Origin: Pedobacter chitinilyticus
GTDB lineage: Bacteria; Bacteroidota; Bacteroidia; Sphingobacteriales; Sphingobacteriaceae
Length of the DNA: 64,000 nt
Assembly (NCBI RefSeq): GCF_003313385.1
Contig: NZ_QMHN01000003.1
Span: 186,001-250,000, forward strand
Direction of reading: 5' to 3'
The position numbers were made by a program, and so were the translations under genes. Shown here one piece after another: positions 9,832 through 16,414 of this stretch (within the stretch, counting starts at the first letter, position 1; each line of letters begins with the position of its first letter). Below the pieces are notes generated by a model. The model was not told where the DNA came from. It made no database searches and was given only the letters and a program-made list of their open reading frames with translations.

Positions 9832-9909
9832 TTAAAATTTTTCGGGTTTGATGAGCACGTACAACATATAAATGAATACGGCTACGGAAATAATAAATAA
9901 TGCGATCAT
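9832..9909 (-). CDS. kdpF: Potassium-transporting ATPase subunit F (25 residues)
   Basis: A short frame of 25 codons plus stop. It encodes a single hydrophobic helix (IALFIISVAVFIYMLYVL) followed by the invariant KdpF tail IKPEKF. It lies directly upstream of kdpA (8-base gap) and 6 bases after another tiny ORF. KdpF is a one-helix peptide that stabilises the KdpABC complex in the inner membrane. The ATG at 9907-9909 is preceded by AAAAGAC as a weak ribosome site. Confidence 0.9.
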   Translation of the reverse strand: MIALFIISVAVFIYMLYVLIKPEKF

Positions 9910-9915
9910 AGTCTT

Positions 9916-9999
9916 TTAGATTTTTTCGAACCAATCGATTGATCTGTAGCAAATCCAGCTAAGGATCAATAGGGCCAGGAGTAATAGAATTGTTAACAT
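9916..9999 (-). CDS. Small membrane peptide (27 residues) heading the kdp operon
   Basis: A 27-codon frame on the minus strand with ATG at 9997-9999. It encodes one strongly hydrophobic helix (MLTILLLLALLILSWICY) followed by a charged amphipathic tail (RSIDWFEKI). Its stop codon is 6 bases before kdpF, and the A-rich AAGAAAAAAA upstream could serve for ribosome binding. Size and layout mimic KdpF but the sequence is different. I infer a second one-helix accessory peptide of the Kdp complex or its sensor. Whether it is conserved beside kdpF in related genomes cannot be tested here. Coding status rests on hydrophobicity, tight spacing and position. Confidence 0.65.
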   Translation of the reverse strand: MLTILLLLALLILSWICYRSIDWFEKI

Positions 10000-10025
10000 G
10001 ATTTTTTTCTTTTATCTGCCCTATG

Positions 10026-10039
10026 CCAATCCACATGCC
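10026..10039 (-). promoter_or_regulatory. Sigma-54-like -24/-12 element before the kdp operon (imperfect)
   Basis: On the minus strand GGCAT is followed after exactly 5 bases by TTGG, against the consensus GGCAC-N5-TTGC. Spacing is right, but the -12 C is a G and the -21 C is a T. A start point about 12 bases downstream would give a leader of roughly 15 bases before the ATG at 9999. The operon's regulator is an NtrC-type sigma-54 activator, which makes such a promoter expected. The -12 mismatch keeps this tentative. Confidence 0.3.
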
Positions 10040-10059
10040 GAAAAACAAAACAGCAAAAC

Positions 10060-10082
10060 AACAAGCTGAAAAACAGCTTGTT
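10060..10082. promoter_or_regulatory. Perfect 9-bp dyad upstream of the kdp operon (candidate operator)
   Basis: AACAAGCTG (10060-10068) and CAGCTTGTT (10074-10082) are separated by AAAAA. It lies 61-83 bases before the first kdp start codon, with no T-run after it on either strand, so it looks like a protein-binding site rather than a terminator. A dimeric NtrC-family regulator is encoded just upstream. Confidence 0.45.
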
Positions 10083-10119
10083 AAATGATATATTTATAAA
10101 AATGGGATTTATAGAAACT

Positions 10120-10150
10120 AAAAAACCCTTCCAAAATGGAAGGGTTTTTT
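10120..10150 (-). terminator. Intrinsic terminator after the NtrC-type regulator
   Basis: A perfect 13-bp inverted repeat with a 5-base loop: arms at 10120-10132 and 10138-10150, with CCCTTCC / GGAAGGG at the stem core and six T at the end. It lies 29 bases past the regulator's stop codon on the minus strand. The same element is about 120-150 bases before the kdp operon, so an additional operator role is conceivable. Confidence 0.75.
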
Positions 10151-10178
10151 CATATTGGAAAATAGATCTTTTCCTTTT

Positions 10179-11513
10179 TTAAGACTCAATGTTATACTCC
10201 TCAATCTTACGGTACAGTGTCGTCAACCCAATTCCAAGTAAACGAGAAGCCTCTGTTTTATTTCCTTTGGTATAACGCAACACCTTAATAATGTGCATCT
10301 TTTCAACCAATTGCATATTCATAGAATCAGATATGGCCGTTGCCGTATGGAATTCAAACGGCAAAAGATCCGCAGTAATCACATCACGATCAGACAAAAT
10401 AGCCAACCTTTCAATTACATTTTTAAGTTCACGGATATTGCCCTTCCAATGATGCCCGGTAAGCTTGCTAATGACCGCCTTATCCAAACTCAATTGATTA
10501 CGATTCACTTTTGCACCAAACTCGGCCAGAAAATGCTGTGCAATCGGTAAAATGTCTTCCCGCCGATGTGATAATGGTGGAAGCTGAATGGAAAAAACCG
10601 AAAGACGATAATAAAGATCCAATCGGAACTTACCCACCTCGGCCTCTCCCTGCAAATCTCTATTGGTTGCTGCAATAATACGGACATTTACACTACTTGT
10701 CTGCGTATCCCCTACCTTAATAAAGGTCTGGCTTTCCAACACCCTTAGTAACTTTGCTTGTAAATCTAGGCTCATTTCGCCAATCTCATCTAAAAAAAGC
10801 GTTCCACCATTCGCCTCCTCTATCAAGCCTTTTTTATCTTTAGAGGCTCCTGTAAAAGCACCAGATTTGTAACCAAACAATTCACTCTCTAAGAGCTCTG
10901 GGCTAAAACCACTACAATTTACGGCCACAAAAGGTTTATTTTGTCGAGGGCTATCATGATGGATCGCTTGCGCAAATACCTCTTTCCCAGTACCTGTTTC
11001 TCCTAACAATAATACGGTAGTATCAGTAGCCGACACCTTCTTCGCAAGGGAAACCGCATCTCGAATATGGCTTGAATGACCAATCATCGACTCAAAACTG
11101 TATTTCTTTAAAATACGATTTTCGAGACTTTGCAAACGAGCGTTCATTTTCGCTTTTTCGAGTGCTTTATAGATCAGCGGAATAATTTTATCATTATCGT
11201 CGCCCTTAGTAATATAGTCAAACGCACCATTGCGCATGGCCGAAACCCCATCAGCAATGGTGCCAAAGGCAGTCAGATTGATGATCTCTGAACCAGGTCT
11301 CAGCTTCTTAATTTCTATCACCAATTCCACACCACTACAATCAGGTAACTTAACGTCACTAAGTACAACTGGAATATCCTCACTCTTTAGGATTTTCAAT
11401 CCTTCCTTTCCAGTAAAAGCTTGTAAAACCCGAAATCCCTCAAGACTGATGATACGGGCCAGCAGACTATTGATCTTTTTTTCGTCGTCAATGATCAGTA
11501 TGCTATCTTGCAT
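10179..11513 (-). CDS. NtrC-family sigma-54-dependent response regulator of the kdp locus
   Basis: 444 residues. The receiver domain (1-115) has Asp53 as phospho-acceptor and Lys103, though the usual Lys-Pro is Lys-Gly. The AAA+ domain has Walker A GETGTGKE at 170-177, the sigma-54 contact loop GAFTGA at 217-222 and Walker B GGTLFLDEIGEM. A Fis-type helix-turn-helix at the C-terminus ends in NKTEASRLLGIGLTTLYRKI. It lies immediately upstream of the kdp operon in the same direction and no OmpR-type KdpE is present. It very probably takes the KdpE role, partnered by the kinase at 1.3-3.1 kb. That pairing is inferred from position. Confidence 0.9.
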   Translation of the reverse strand: MQDSILIIDDEKKINSLLARIISLEGFRVLQAFTGKEGLKILKSEDIPVVLSDVKLPDCSGVELVIEIKKLRPGSEIINLTAFGTIADGVSAMRNGAFDYITKGDDNDKIIPLIYKALEKAKMNARLQSLENRILKKYSFESMIGHSSHIRDAVSLAKKVSATDTTVLLLGETGTGKEVFAQAIHHDSPRQNKPFVAVNCSGFSPELLESELFGYKSGAFTGASKDKKGLIEEANGGTLFLDEIGEMSLDLQAKLLRVLESQTFIKVGDTQTSSVNVRIIAATNRDLQGEAEVGKFRLDLYYRLSVFSIQLPPLSHRREDILPIAQHFLAEFGAKVNRNQLSLDKAVISKLTGHHWKGNIRELKNVIERLAILSDRDVITADLLPFEFHTATAISDSMNMQLVEKMHIIKVLRYTKGNKTEASRLLGIGLTTLYRKIEEYNIES

Positions 11514-11529
11514 GGTTTGGCTCCTATTC

Positions 11530-12645
11530 TTATGGTTCTAATTGAGGCACGAAAGATAGCGAATTTAATTGCTTGCCGGAAGCCATAAGTTTTTTCAATG
11601 ATTCTAAAAGCCTAATATAAGTACTTATACCATCTTCAATTTCAGAAAGATAGATGTATTCATCAGCAGAATGTGAACGAGCTGAATTTCCTGGGCCTAT
11701 TTTTACCGAAGGTAATTGAAGCCAGCCCTGATCGGAACTAGTAGGCGAATCATAAGTTTCACAACCAATTTCAATTCCTGCTTGAACCAATAGGTGCGAA
11801 CACGCTATCACGGATGGGTAAAGAATATTAGGCCTCACAGTAAGATCACAAAAAGTATGGTTTTTAATATTATTGATGATTTCTTTTACGGTATAGTTAT
11901 GGTCAAATCTTATATCAACCGTAAAACTACATTCCCCAGGTACAATGTTGTGCTGTAGCCCACCATTAATTTCCGTAACCGTCATTTTCACGGCCCGAGG
12001 CTGACCAGGATCAACAGGAAATTCGTAGCTCGAAAACCATGAAATATCTCTTATTGCCCTATATATAGCATTATCCCCTTCTTCTCTCGCCGCATGGCCA
12101 GCCCTACCTGTAGCAACACAATCTAACACCATCGAGCCTTTTTCAGAAATAGCCATATCCATTTGGGTCGGTTCGCCCACAATGGCAACGGATATTGGCA
12201 TTAAATCATCCAAAATACACCTAATCCCATGCGGCCCCGAATTTTCCTCCTCTGCGGTGGCCGCTAGGCATAAGTTAAAAGGTAAATCCTTCCTTTCATT
12301 AAAGTAAAGAAAAGTAGCAATAAGCGACACCAATGCGCCTCCAGCATCATTGCTGCCCAGTCCATACAACTTCCCATCCTTAATAACTGGTGCAAAAGGG
12401 TCCATTTGATATTGGCTATTTGGTCTTACCGTATCTAGGTGCGAATTAAGCAGCACCAAAGGCTTACCAGACTCAAAATGCTGGTTATAACACCAAATAT
12501 TGTGATACTTCCTAATAGGATGTACCCCTTTTTGGCGAAGAAAAGCTTCTATAAAATCAGAGGCAGCAGCTTCTTCTGTACTGAAAGACGGGATGGCAAT
12601 CAGCTTTTTCAATAGCTCAGTTGCCTGTTCATATAATATTTTCAT
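11530..12645 (-). CDS. M20 metallopeptidase, N-acyl-citrulline/ornithine deacylase type (ArgE-like)
   Basis: 371 residues with the M20 zinc-ligand pattern: NSHLDT (His69, catalytic Asp71), GLGSNDAGGA (bridging Asp100), and AEEENSG (Glu132 general base, Glu133 ligand). A C-terminal HSADE-type ligand lies in GNSARSHSADEYI. The sequence is of the ArgE/DapE clade used by Bacteroidota to remove the acyl group from acetyl- or succinyl-citrulline. The neighbour 18 bases upstream is an arginine-cluster-type acetyltransferase, which supports a role in arginine biosynthesis. No other arg genes are in the window. It ends 16 bases before the start of the kdp regulator, so read-through into it is possible. 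Confidence 0.8.
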   Translation of the reverse strand: MKILYEQATELLKKLIAIPSFSTEEAAASDFIEAFLRQKGVHPIRKYHNIWCYNQHFESGKPLVLLNSHLDTVRPNSQYQMDPFAPVIKDGKLYGLGSNDAGGALVSLIATFLYFNERKDLPFNLCLAATAEEENSGPHGIRCILDDLMPISVAIVGEPTQMDMAISEKGSMVLDCVATGRAGHAAREEGDNAIYRAIRDISWFSSYEFPVDPGQPRAVKMTVTEINGGLQHNIVPGECSFTVDIRFDHNYTVKEIINNIKNHTFCDLTVRPNILYPSVIACSHLLVQAGIEIGCETYDSPTSSDQGWLQLPSVKIGPGNSARSHSADEYIYLSEIEDGISTYIRLLESLKKLMASGKQLNSLSFVPQLEP

Positions 12646-12663
12646 AACTTTTATTTAAATTTT

Positions 12664-13263
12664 TTAGTGATGTACGAAGGGGGTGGAACGCTTTTGCAGT
12701 TCACGGACTTGCTCTCGCTCCATTTCGATAGGATCAAAAAGCATCGCCGTACAAAGACAGTTTTGGTTCCCTTTGCGCTGTAGGATATCATGGTTAATAC
12801 AGCCTTTACAACCATCCCAAAACGCTTCGTCCCGCGTAATCTCCGAAAAAGCAACTGGAGCAAACCCCAACCTAAAATTTAGTTTCATCACAGCTGTTCC
12901 AGAAGTAATACTGAAAATCTTGGCATTGGGATATAGTCTTCTGGACATTTTGAAGACCCGTTCCTTAATGACGGTAGCTACACCCGTTTTCCGGTATCTC
13001 GGATGAACAATTAATCCAGAGTTAGACACAAAACGGCCATTTTCCCAATCCTGTAGATACGAAAAACCCACCCATTCCCCTGTTAAAGTTACAGCAATCA
13101 CCGCTTTTCCCTCCGCAATCTTAGTTCCCACAGTCTCGGGGTTTCTCTTTGCGATCCCTGTACCACGTGCTATCGCAGAAACCTCGGTTTCGCACAGAAT
13201 TTCAGGAATATATTTTAGATCATTTATCGTGGCAGTACGCACGAAAATCATTTCATTTTCCAT
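12664..13263 (-). CDS. GNAT N-acetyltransferase of the Bacteroidota arginine-pathway type
   Basis: 199 residues. A GNAT fold with acetyl-CoA loop VHPRYRKTGVATVIK (the RKTG region) and the fourth motif IFSITSGTAVMKLNFRLGF. Past the fold it has a Cys-rich tail: GCKGCINHDIL then NCLCTAMLFDP. From memory this tail also marks the acetyltransferase found in Bacteroidota argG-argC-argD gene clusters. It would carry out the first acetylation in arginine synthesis and pairs with the M20 deacylase 18 bases downstream. Two in-frame starts are possible (residues 1 and 5). The CxxC and CLC cysteines suggest a structural metal, which is my inference. Confidence 0.75.
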   Translation of the reverse strand: MENEMIFVRTATINDLKYIPEILCETEVSAIARGTGIAKRNPETVGTKIAEGKAVIAVTLTGEWVGFSYLQDWENGRFVSNSGLIVHPRYRKTGVATVIKERVFKMSRRLYPNAKIFSITSGTAVMKLNFRLGFAPVAFSEITRDEAFWDGCKGCINHDILQRKGNQNCLCTAMLFDPIEMEREQVRELQKRSTPFVHH

Positions 13264-13276
13264 ATTCGAAAAATAA

Positions 13277-13495
13277 TTATTGGATAAACTTCATTAATCG
13301 TTCTCTGTAAATATCATTTAAAGAGCGATGTTCCTGCCCAACATATTTCTCCGTCTCCGAAGTACCCGAAAGACGTACCAATTGTGCAAGGCCCAGAAAT
13401 GAAATAAGCACATAAAACAGCATGATGAGATAATAACTCTTGATAAGCGGAACAACCTTTCTTGTTGTCCTAGTGATGGTCTTTTCCATGTTCAA
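13277..13495 (-). CDS. Small single-helix membrane protein
   Basis: 72 residues: a basic N-terminus (KTITRTTRKVVP), one hydrophobic helix at about 22-42 (YYLIMLFYVLISFLGLAQLV), and a polar tail rich in charged residues ending RERLMKFIQ. I recognise no family. It lies 13 bases upstream of the acetyltransferase and is likely co-transcribed with it and the M20 gene. Another tiny hydrophobic ORF ends 9 bases before it. Confidence 0.6.
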   Translation of the reverse strand: MNMEKTITRTTRKVVPLIKSYYLIMLFYVLISFLGLAQLVRLSGTSETEKYVGQEHRSLNDIYRERLMKFIQ

Positions 13496-13504
13496 GTTTT
13501 TCTG

Positions 13505-13567
13505 CTACCTACCAATAGCATTCCATCCCCAGCAAAAGAACAACACAAAACTGATAATCAACCACAT
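13505..13567 (-). CDS. Possible 20-residue membrane peptide
   Basis: ATG at 13565-13567, 20 codons, TAG stop. The product is a hydrophobic stretch (WLIISFVLFFCWGWNAI) with a terminal Arg. It ends 9 bases before the 72-residue membrane protein, mirroring the tiny-ORF arrangement at the head of the kdp operon. There is no clear ribosome site, and a candidate promoter lies right upstream. It could be real or chance. Confidence 0.35.
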   Translation of the reverse strand: MWLIISFVLFFCWGWNAIGR

Positions 13568-13579
13568 ATTATTTCACAA

Positions 13580-13611
13580 CAAAGTTTCAACCAGTGTATA
13601 AGCCTACCAAA
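13580..13611 (-). promoter_or_regulatory. Candidate Bacteroidota promoter for the small-protein/GNAT/M20 operon
   Basis: On the minus strand TTTG (13608-13611) and AAACTTTG (13580-13587) are 20 bases apart, against TTTG-N19-TAnnTTTG. One mismatch occurs at the T of TA. Transcription would begin only a few bases before the ATG at 13567. Confidence 0.35.
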
Positions 13612-14008
13612 ATGAAAGGGTTTTTCCCGTTCTGGATAATTTCCAACAGAAATTTTATTTAGATATAGATGGGATGAAAATAGCTTTGGTGATTTAACCT
13701 TCTTTGATAAACATTGGAGCAGCCATTAGACTATTCTCCACACTAGAATTGTAATAGACAACATTACGCTCGCCACTACTCGTCGTATTCATCATGCGCT
13801 TTACACTAGCATGTTAACTGGTCATTAACTTTAATCGTCATTTAAATCAAGTTATTTGTAGCCAGAGAAATACCTGCTGCTGTGAGTCAAATGCGAGATG
13901 ATTAGCACATATCCAAACCAATAGACTAAACAAATAATGCCGTGGATGGATATAAGCAGAAAACGAGGAAGACAATTATTGTTGAAACGGATTTAAACTA
14001 AATAAAAC

Positions 14009-14034
14009 AGGTCTGTTCGAAAGTGAACAGACCT
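14009..14034 (-). terminator. Terminator-like hairpin downstream of the metallo-hydrolase gene
   Basis: AGGTCTGTTC (14009-14018) pairs perfectly with GAACAGACCT (14025-14034) around a 6-base loop. On the minus strand the stem is followed by GTTTTATTT. It lies some 260 bases past the stop codon of the gene at 14294-15601, far for a terminator but correctly oriented. Confidence 0.5.
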
Positions 14035-14229
14035 ATCATTTTAAGAATTAATTTTCTTTATTGGGGATTGGAAGGAAGTACAATTAACCCCCCAATACCC
14101 TTATTAGCGTTTTTTGATGGCATAGAGTTTTAACTTTTCAGATCTTGGAATAATAAAATACTTTCAATAAAAGAAAAGCCATTTCAAACGGTCTTGGCAA
14201 GAATTACTCCAAAACTGAAAACCCTTTTA

Positions 14230-14265
14230 CAAAATTCAAAGCAGCTGAAACTGCGCTGAATTTTG
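14230..14265. repeat. Two-tier inverted repeat just downstream of the metallo-hydrolase gene
   Basis: CAAAATTCA (14230-14238) pairs with TGAATTTTG (14257-14265). Inside it GCAG (14241-14244) pairs with CTGC (14251-14254). It begins 29 bases past the gene's stop and has no T-run, so it may be an mRNA 3'-end stabilising fold. Confidence 0.45.
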
Positions 14266-14293
14266 CAATAGTCACCCCTTAGCTCTTGCAAGC

Positions 14294-15601
14294 TCAAGGG
14301 TTCAGATGTGTATCATCATAAAGATCCCAAATTTTTCCATCAGTAGGAGCCTCTTTCATTTGAGCCATTACAATTTTATCTCCGTTACATCGTAGATTAA
14401 TCATACCATATTTTATTTCATCAGTTTTAACGTTTGAAGATCTTGCCAACTCGGTTGAGAAAACCAATGGTCTATCTGATCGAGAATATTTTCCTGCACA
14501 ACCTATGGCATCCGCTCTCGGATGAGCGTAGCTTTCGTTATCACCTGATGAAATTACCGTCGCCAATGGATTTACTTTTTCCATGTATTCCAAGGTAAAT
14601 TCTGATGCTCCATGATGGCAAGATTTAGCAACGTCTACTTCAAATGGATTTTCTTCATTGTAGTATTTCAATAAATGCTCTTCTGCTGGAATATTTAAAT
14701 CTCCTCCAAAAAGGAAAGAACGTTTACCATACTTAAGTTTAAGTACCAAACTATGTCCGTTAACGGTATGCGCTGGGTCATCAAAATAATCAAAAGCAAA
14801 TTCGCCATTAACTTCTGTCGGTATAGGACCCAAAATGTCGATGCCAAAGTGCTGCCCACTAATGGTTTTTGATGGAATACTGTTTCGGTAATCTATTCGT
14901 TGAAAATTTTGCAACCTTCCCTGCATACTTGCACTGTTTACAGCATTCAAAAATTTCTCCAATAAATCTTGCATTCCTCCTTTCTGCTGTAGATTATTTA
15001 TGTCTTGTAGTGTATCAAAATGGGTTACCAGATATGATTTATTACCTTCTTTAATTCTTTTTCCCAAAACATCGTTATACGCTGTTGGAACACCTTTCTT
15101 GTTAAGATTGAATTTACCAATACCGTTATGGAAAATTGTACCAAAAGTATAATGAGGGTCATTGATAATATCGATCAAACCTTCATAATGATCCTTGTCA
15201 AAATGGCTCACAAAAACGTAGTCAATATGAATGGGTTTATTGTTCTTTAACTGGTAGGCATACTGCCACTTATTCAAATACCTGCTCATATTATCTGAAG
15301 GACCGCCGTCAATCAAAATCTTTATTCCTTCTTCATCATTTCCAATTTCAAGCAACGCACCGTCTCCCTGTCCAACATCTACAAAGAAACATTTTAATCC
15401 GCACGTATCTCCAAGGTTTGATTTTTTGATCCAGCCTTCGATACTGAATGCTTTTACCTTTTGCCAGATGTCATTTTCTTCATCCAACAATTGTACAAAT
15501 GAACCCATTAAAATTGTGTTGTTTTTGTCGCCACCTTCGCCATTAGCCTTAATGGTAGCATAAGTGCTTGCGTACAAGCTAGAAATAACTTTGTAACCCA
15601 T
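14294..15601 (-). CDS. SH3-like + ComEC-type metallo-beta-lactamase-fold hydrolase
   Basis: 435 residues. The first 70 residues look like a bacterial SH3 domain (ASTYATIKANG..VQLLDEENDIWQKVK..EGWIKKSNL). They are followed by a ComEC/Rec2-like metallo-beta-lactamase domain: FFVDVGQGDG at 72-81, ILIDGG, the metal motif SHFDKDHYEG (His133, Asp135, Asp137, His138; the middle His of HxHxDH is Asp as in many ComEC relatives), LFGGDL and SCHHGAS. There is no signal peptide or membrane helix, so it is cytosolic, probably a phosphodiesterase or nuclease. It stands alone in a gene-poor stretch beside tRNA-Ser, with AT-rich surroundings, which hints at acquired DNA. Substrate unknown. Confidence 0.75.
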   Translation of the reverse strand: MGYKVISSLYASTYATIKANGEGGDKNNTILMGSFVQLLDEENDIWQKVKAFSIEGWIKKSNLGDTCGLKCFFVDVGQGDGALLEIGNDEEGIKILIDGGPSDNMSRYLNKWQYAYQLKNNKPIHIDYVFVSHFDKDHYEGLIDIINDPHYTFGTIFHNGIGKFNLNKKGVPTAYNDVLGKRIKEGNKSYLVTHFDTLQDINNLQQKGGMQDLLEKFLNAVNSASMQGRLQNFQRIDYRNSIPSKTISGQHFGIDILGPIPTEVNGEFAFDYFDDPAHTVNGHSLVLKLKYGKRSFLFGGDLNIPAEEHLLKYYNEENPFEVDVAKSCHHGASEFTLEYMEKVNPLATVISSGDNESYAHPRADAIGCAGKYSRSDRPLVFSTELARSSNVKTDEIKYGMINLRCNGDKIVMAQMKEAPTDGKIWDLYDDTHLNP

Positions 15602-15852
15602 AAGAGTGAATATTAGATTTGGTTGATTAAATATACTTAAAAATAAAATGCAAATACCTGTTTATCAGTTAAGAAATAATTAAATCTTTAATAAATCAAT
15701 TCAATAATTTTGTTTTCAAAAGAGGGAGTTTTTTAGCTTGGTGTTCACCAACAATCTTTATGATGAAGACGGTGTTTATCGAACACCTGAAATGATGGAA
15801 GTATTCATATCTAATTGCATGAAAATGAAAGATTTAAGCTTGATGAAATATC

Positions 15853-15886
15853 AAAAAAAAGAGGAATTTCTTGATGAAATCCCTCT
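15853..15886 (-). terminator. Intrinsic terminator after tRNA-Ser
   Basis: An 11-bp stem (arms 15860-15870 and 15876-15886, one G-T pair) with a 5-base loop, followed on the minus strand by eight T. It starts 3 bases past the tRNA 3' end. Confidence 0.85.
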
Positions 15887-15889
15887 CAG

Positions 15890-15977
15890 CGGAGAAAGAG
15901 GGATTCGAACCCTCGATACCCTTTTGGGGCATACACACTTTCCAGGCGTGCTCCTTCGACCACTCGGACACTTCTCC
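15890..15977 (-). tRNA. tRNA-Ser (anticodon GGA)
   Basis: 88 bases. Acceptor stem GGAGAAG pairs with TTTCTCC (one G-U), discriminator G. The anticodon loop reads CTGGAAA, giving anticodon GGA (reads UCC/UCU). A long variable arm (GCCCCAAAAGGGT) marks class II serine tRNA, and GGTTCGAATCC forms the T loop. CCA is not encoded. It is followed directly by a strong terminator. Confidence 0.95.
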
Positions 15978-16240
15978 TTTTTATCTCTTTTAAGAAAACA
16001 TATCCTTCTATTGATTTATAGAGAAATGCTCTCTTTTAAGATTGCTGCAAAAATATCATTAAAATCAATTATTCTACAATATATTTCGCCAAAATCAGCT
16101 GAAAATTTCCCTATTTAAAAATTAAATCTTACTTCACTTTAACCAGATATAATAACAAAGGCCTTTTGCAAGGCATCAATTTTTTTCTTAAATTAAAGAC
16201 ACTCCCGCTTTACCTCTCTGTTAAACTCCGCTCAAAAACT

Positions 16241-16290
16241 CCGTAAAAGTCCGTAGAAGTGCATACAAGTCCGTAGAAGTCCGTACAGTT
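16241..16290. repeat. 10-bp tandem repeat, five units
   Basis: Five consecutive decamers: CCGTAAAAGT, CCGTAGAAGT, GCATACAAGT, CCGTAGAAGT, CCGTACAGTT, preceded by a weaker unit. The period is exactly 10, close to one helical turn. Noncoding, in the region downstream of pyk. Confidence 0.75.
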
Positions 16291-16365
16291 ACGCTGTTCC
16301 TAGTATGCTCCTTTAGGTTTCCTCTACTTTAGATAGCCTGATTTGATAAGCCACATAGGGACAAA

Positions 16366-16397
16366 AAAAAGCCTCGACCAATGGGTCAAGGCTTTTT
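16366..16397 (-). terminator. Intrinsic terminator of pyk
   Basis: Stem arms 16366-16379 and 16384-16397 (AAAAAGCCT..GACC with GGTC..AGGCTTTTT), one internal mismatch and a 4-base loop. A run of A on the plus strand (T on the transcript) follows. It lies 18 bases past the pyk stop. Confidence 0.8.
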
Positions 16398-16414
16398 GAT
16401 AGCTGATAGGAAGT

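Larger units (their letters stand above)
13612..14293. other. Gene-poor stretch
   Basis: About 680 bases with no convincing gene. It contains two hairpins downstream of the metallo-hydrolase gene (listed separately) and only very short open frames. A CCAAAATGAAAGGGTTTTT segment near 13608 resembles one arm of the kdp-region terminator at 10131. Otherwise I see nothing. Confidence 0.5.
15978..16414. other. Intergenic stretch between tRNA-Ser and pyk
   Basis: 437 bases without a gene. Holds the AT-rich promoter side of the tRNA, a 10-bp tandem repeat at 16241-16290 and the pyk terminator at 16366-16397. A plus-strand open frame reaching 16118 is antisense to the tRNA and not real. Confidence 0.6.

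Noticed and set aside
9824..9952. N-terminal extension of KdpA by 43 codons
   Set aside because: It would overlap kdpF and part of the upstream small ORF and has no KdpA similarity; the ATG at 9821-9823 gives the normal start.
13694..13795. 33-codon minus-strand frame in the gene-poor stretch, possible gene remnant
   Set aside because: Two ATGs and a plausible composition, but no ribosome site, no neighbours and no recognisable family.
15853..15977. Attachment site for an integrated island at the tRNA-Ser 3' end
   Set aside because: I could not find a duplicate of the tRNA 3' end in the following 2.5 kb and there is no integrase.
15738..16118. 126-residue open frame on the plus strand
   Set aside because: It runs antisense through tRNA-Ser and its terminator; the product is a translation artefact of the tRNA complement with no domain.
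16241..16290. CRISPR-like array
   Set aside because: Units of 10 bases with no spacers and no cas genes; it is a simple tandem repeat.
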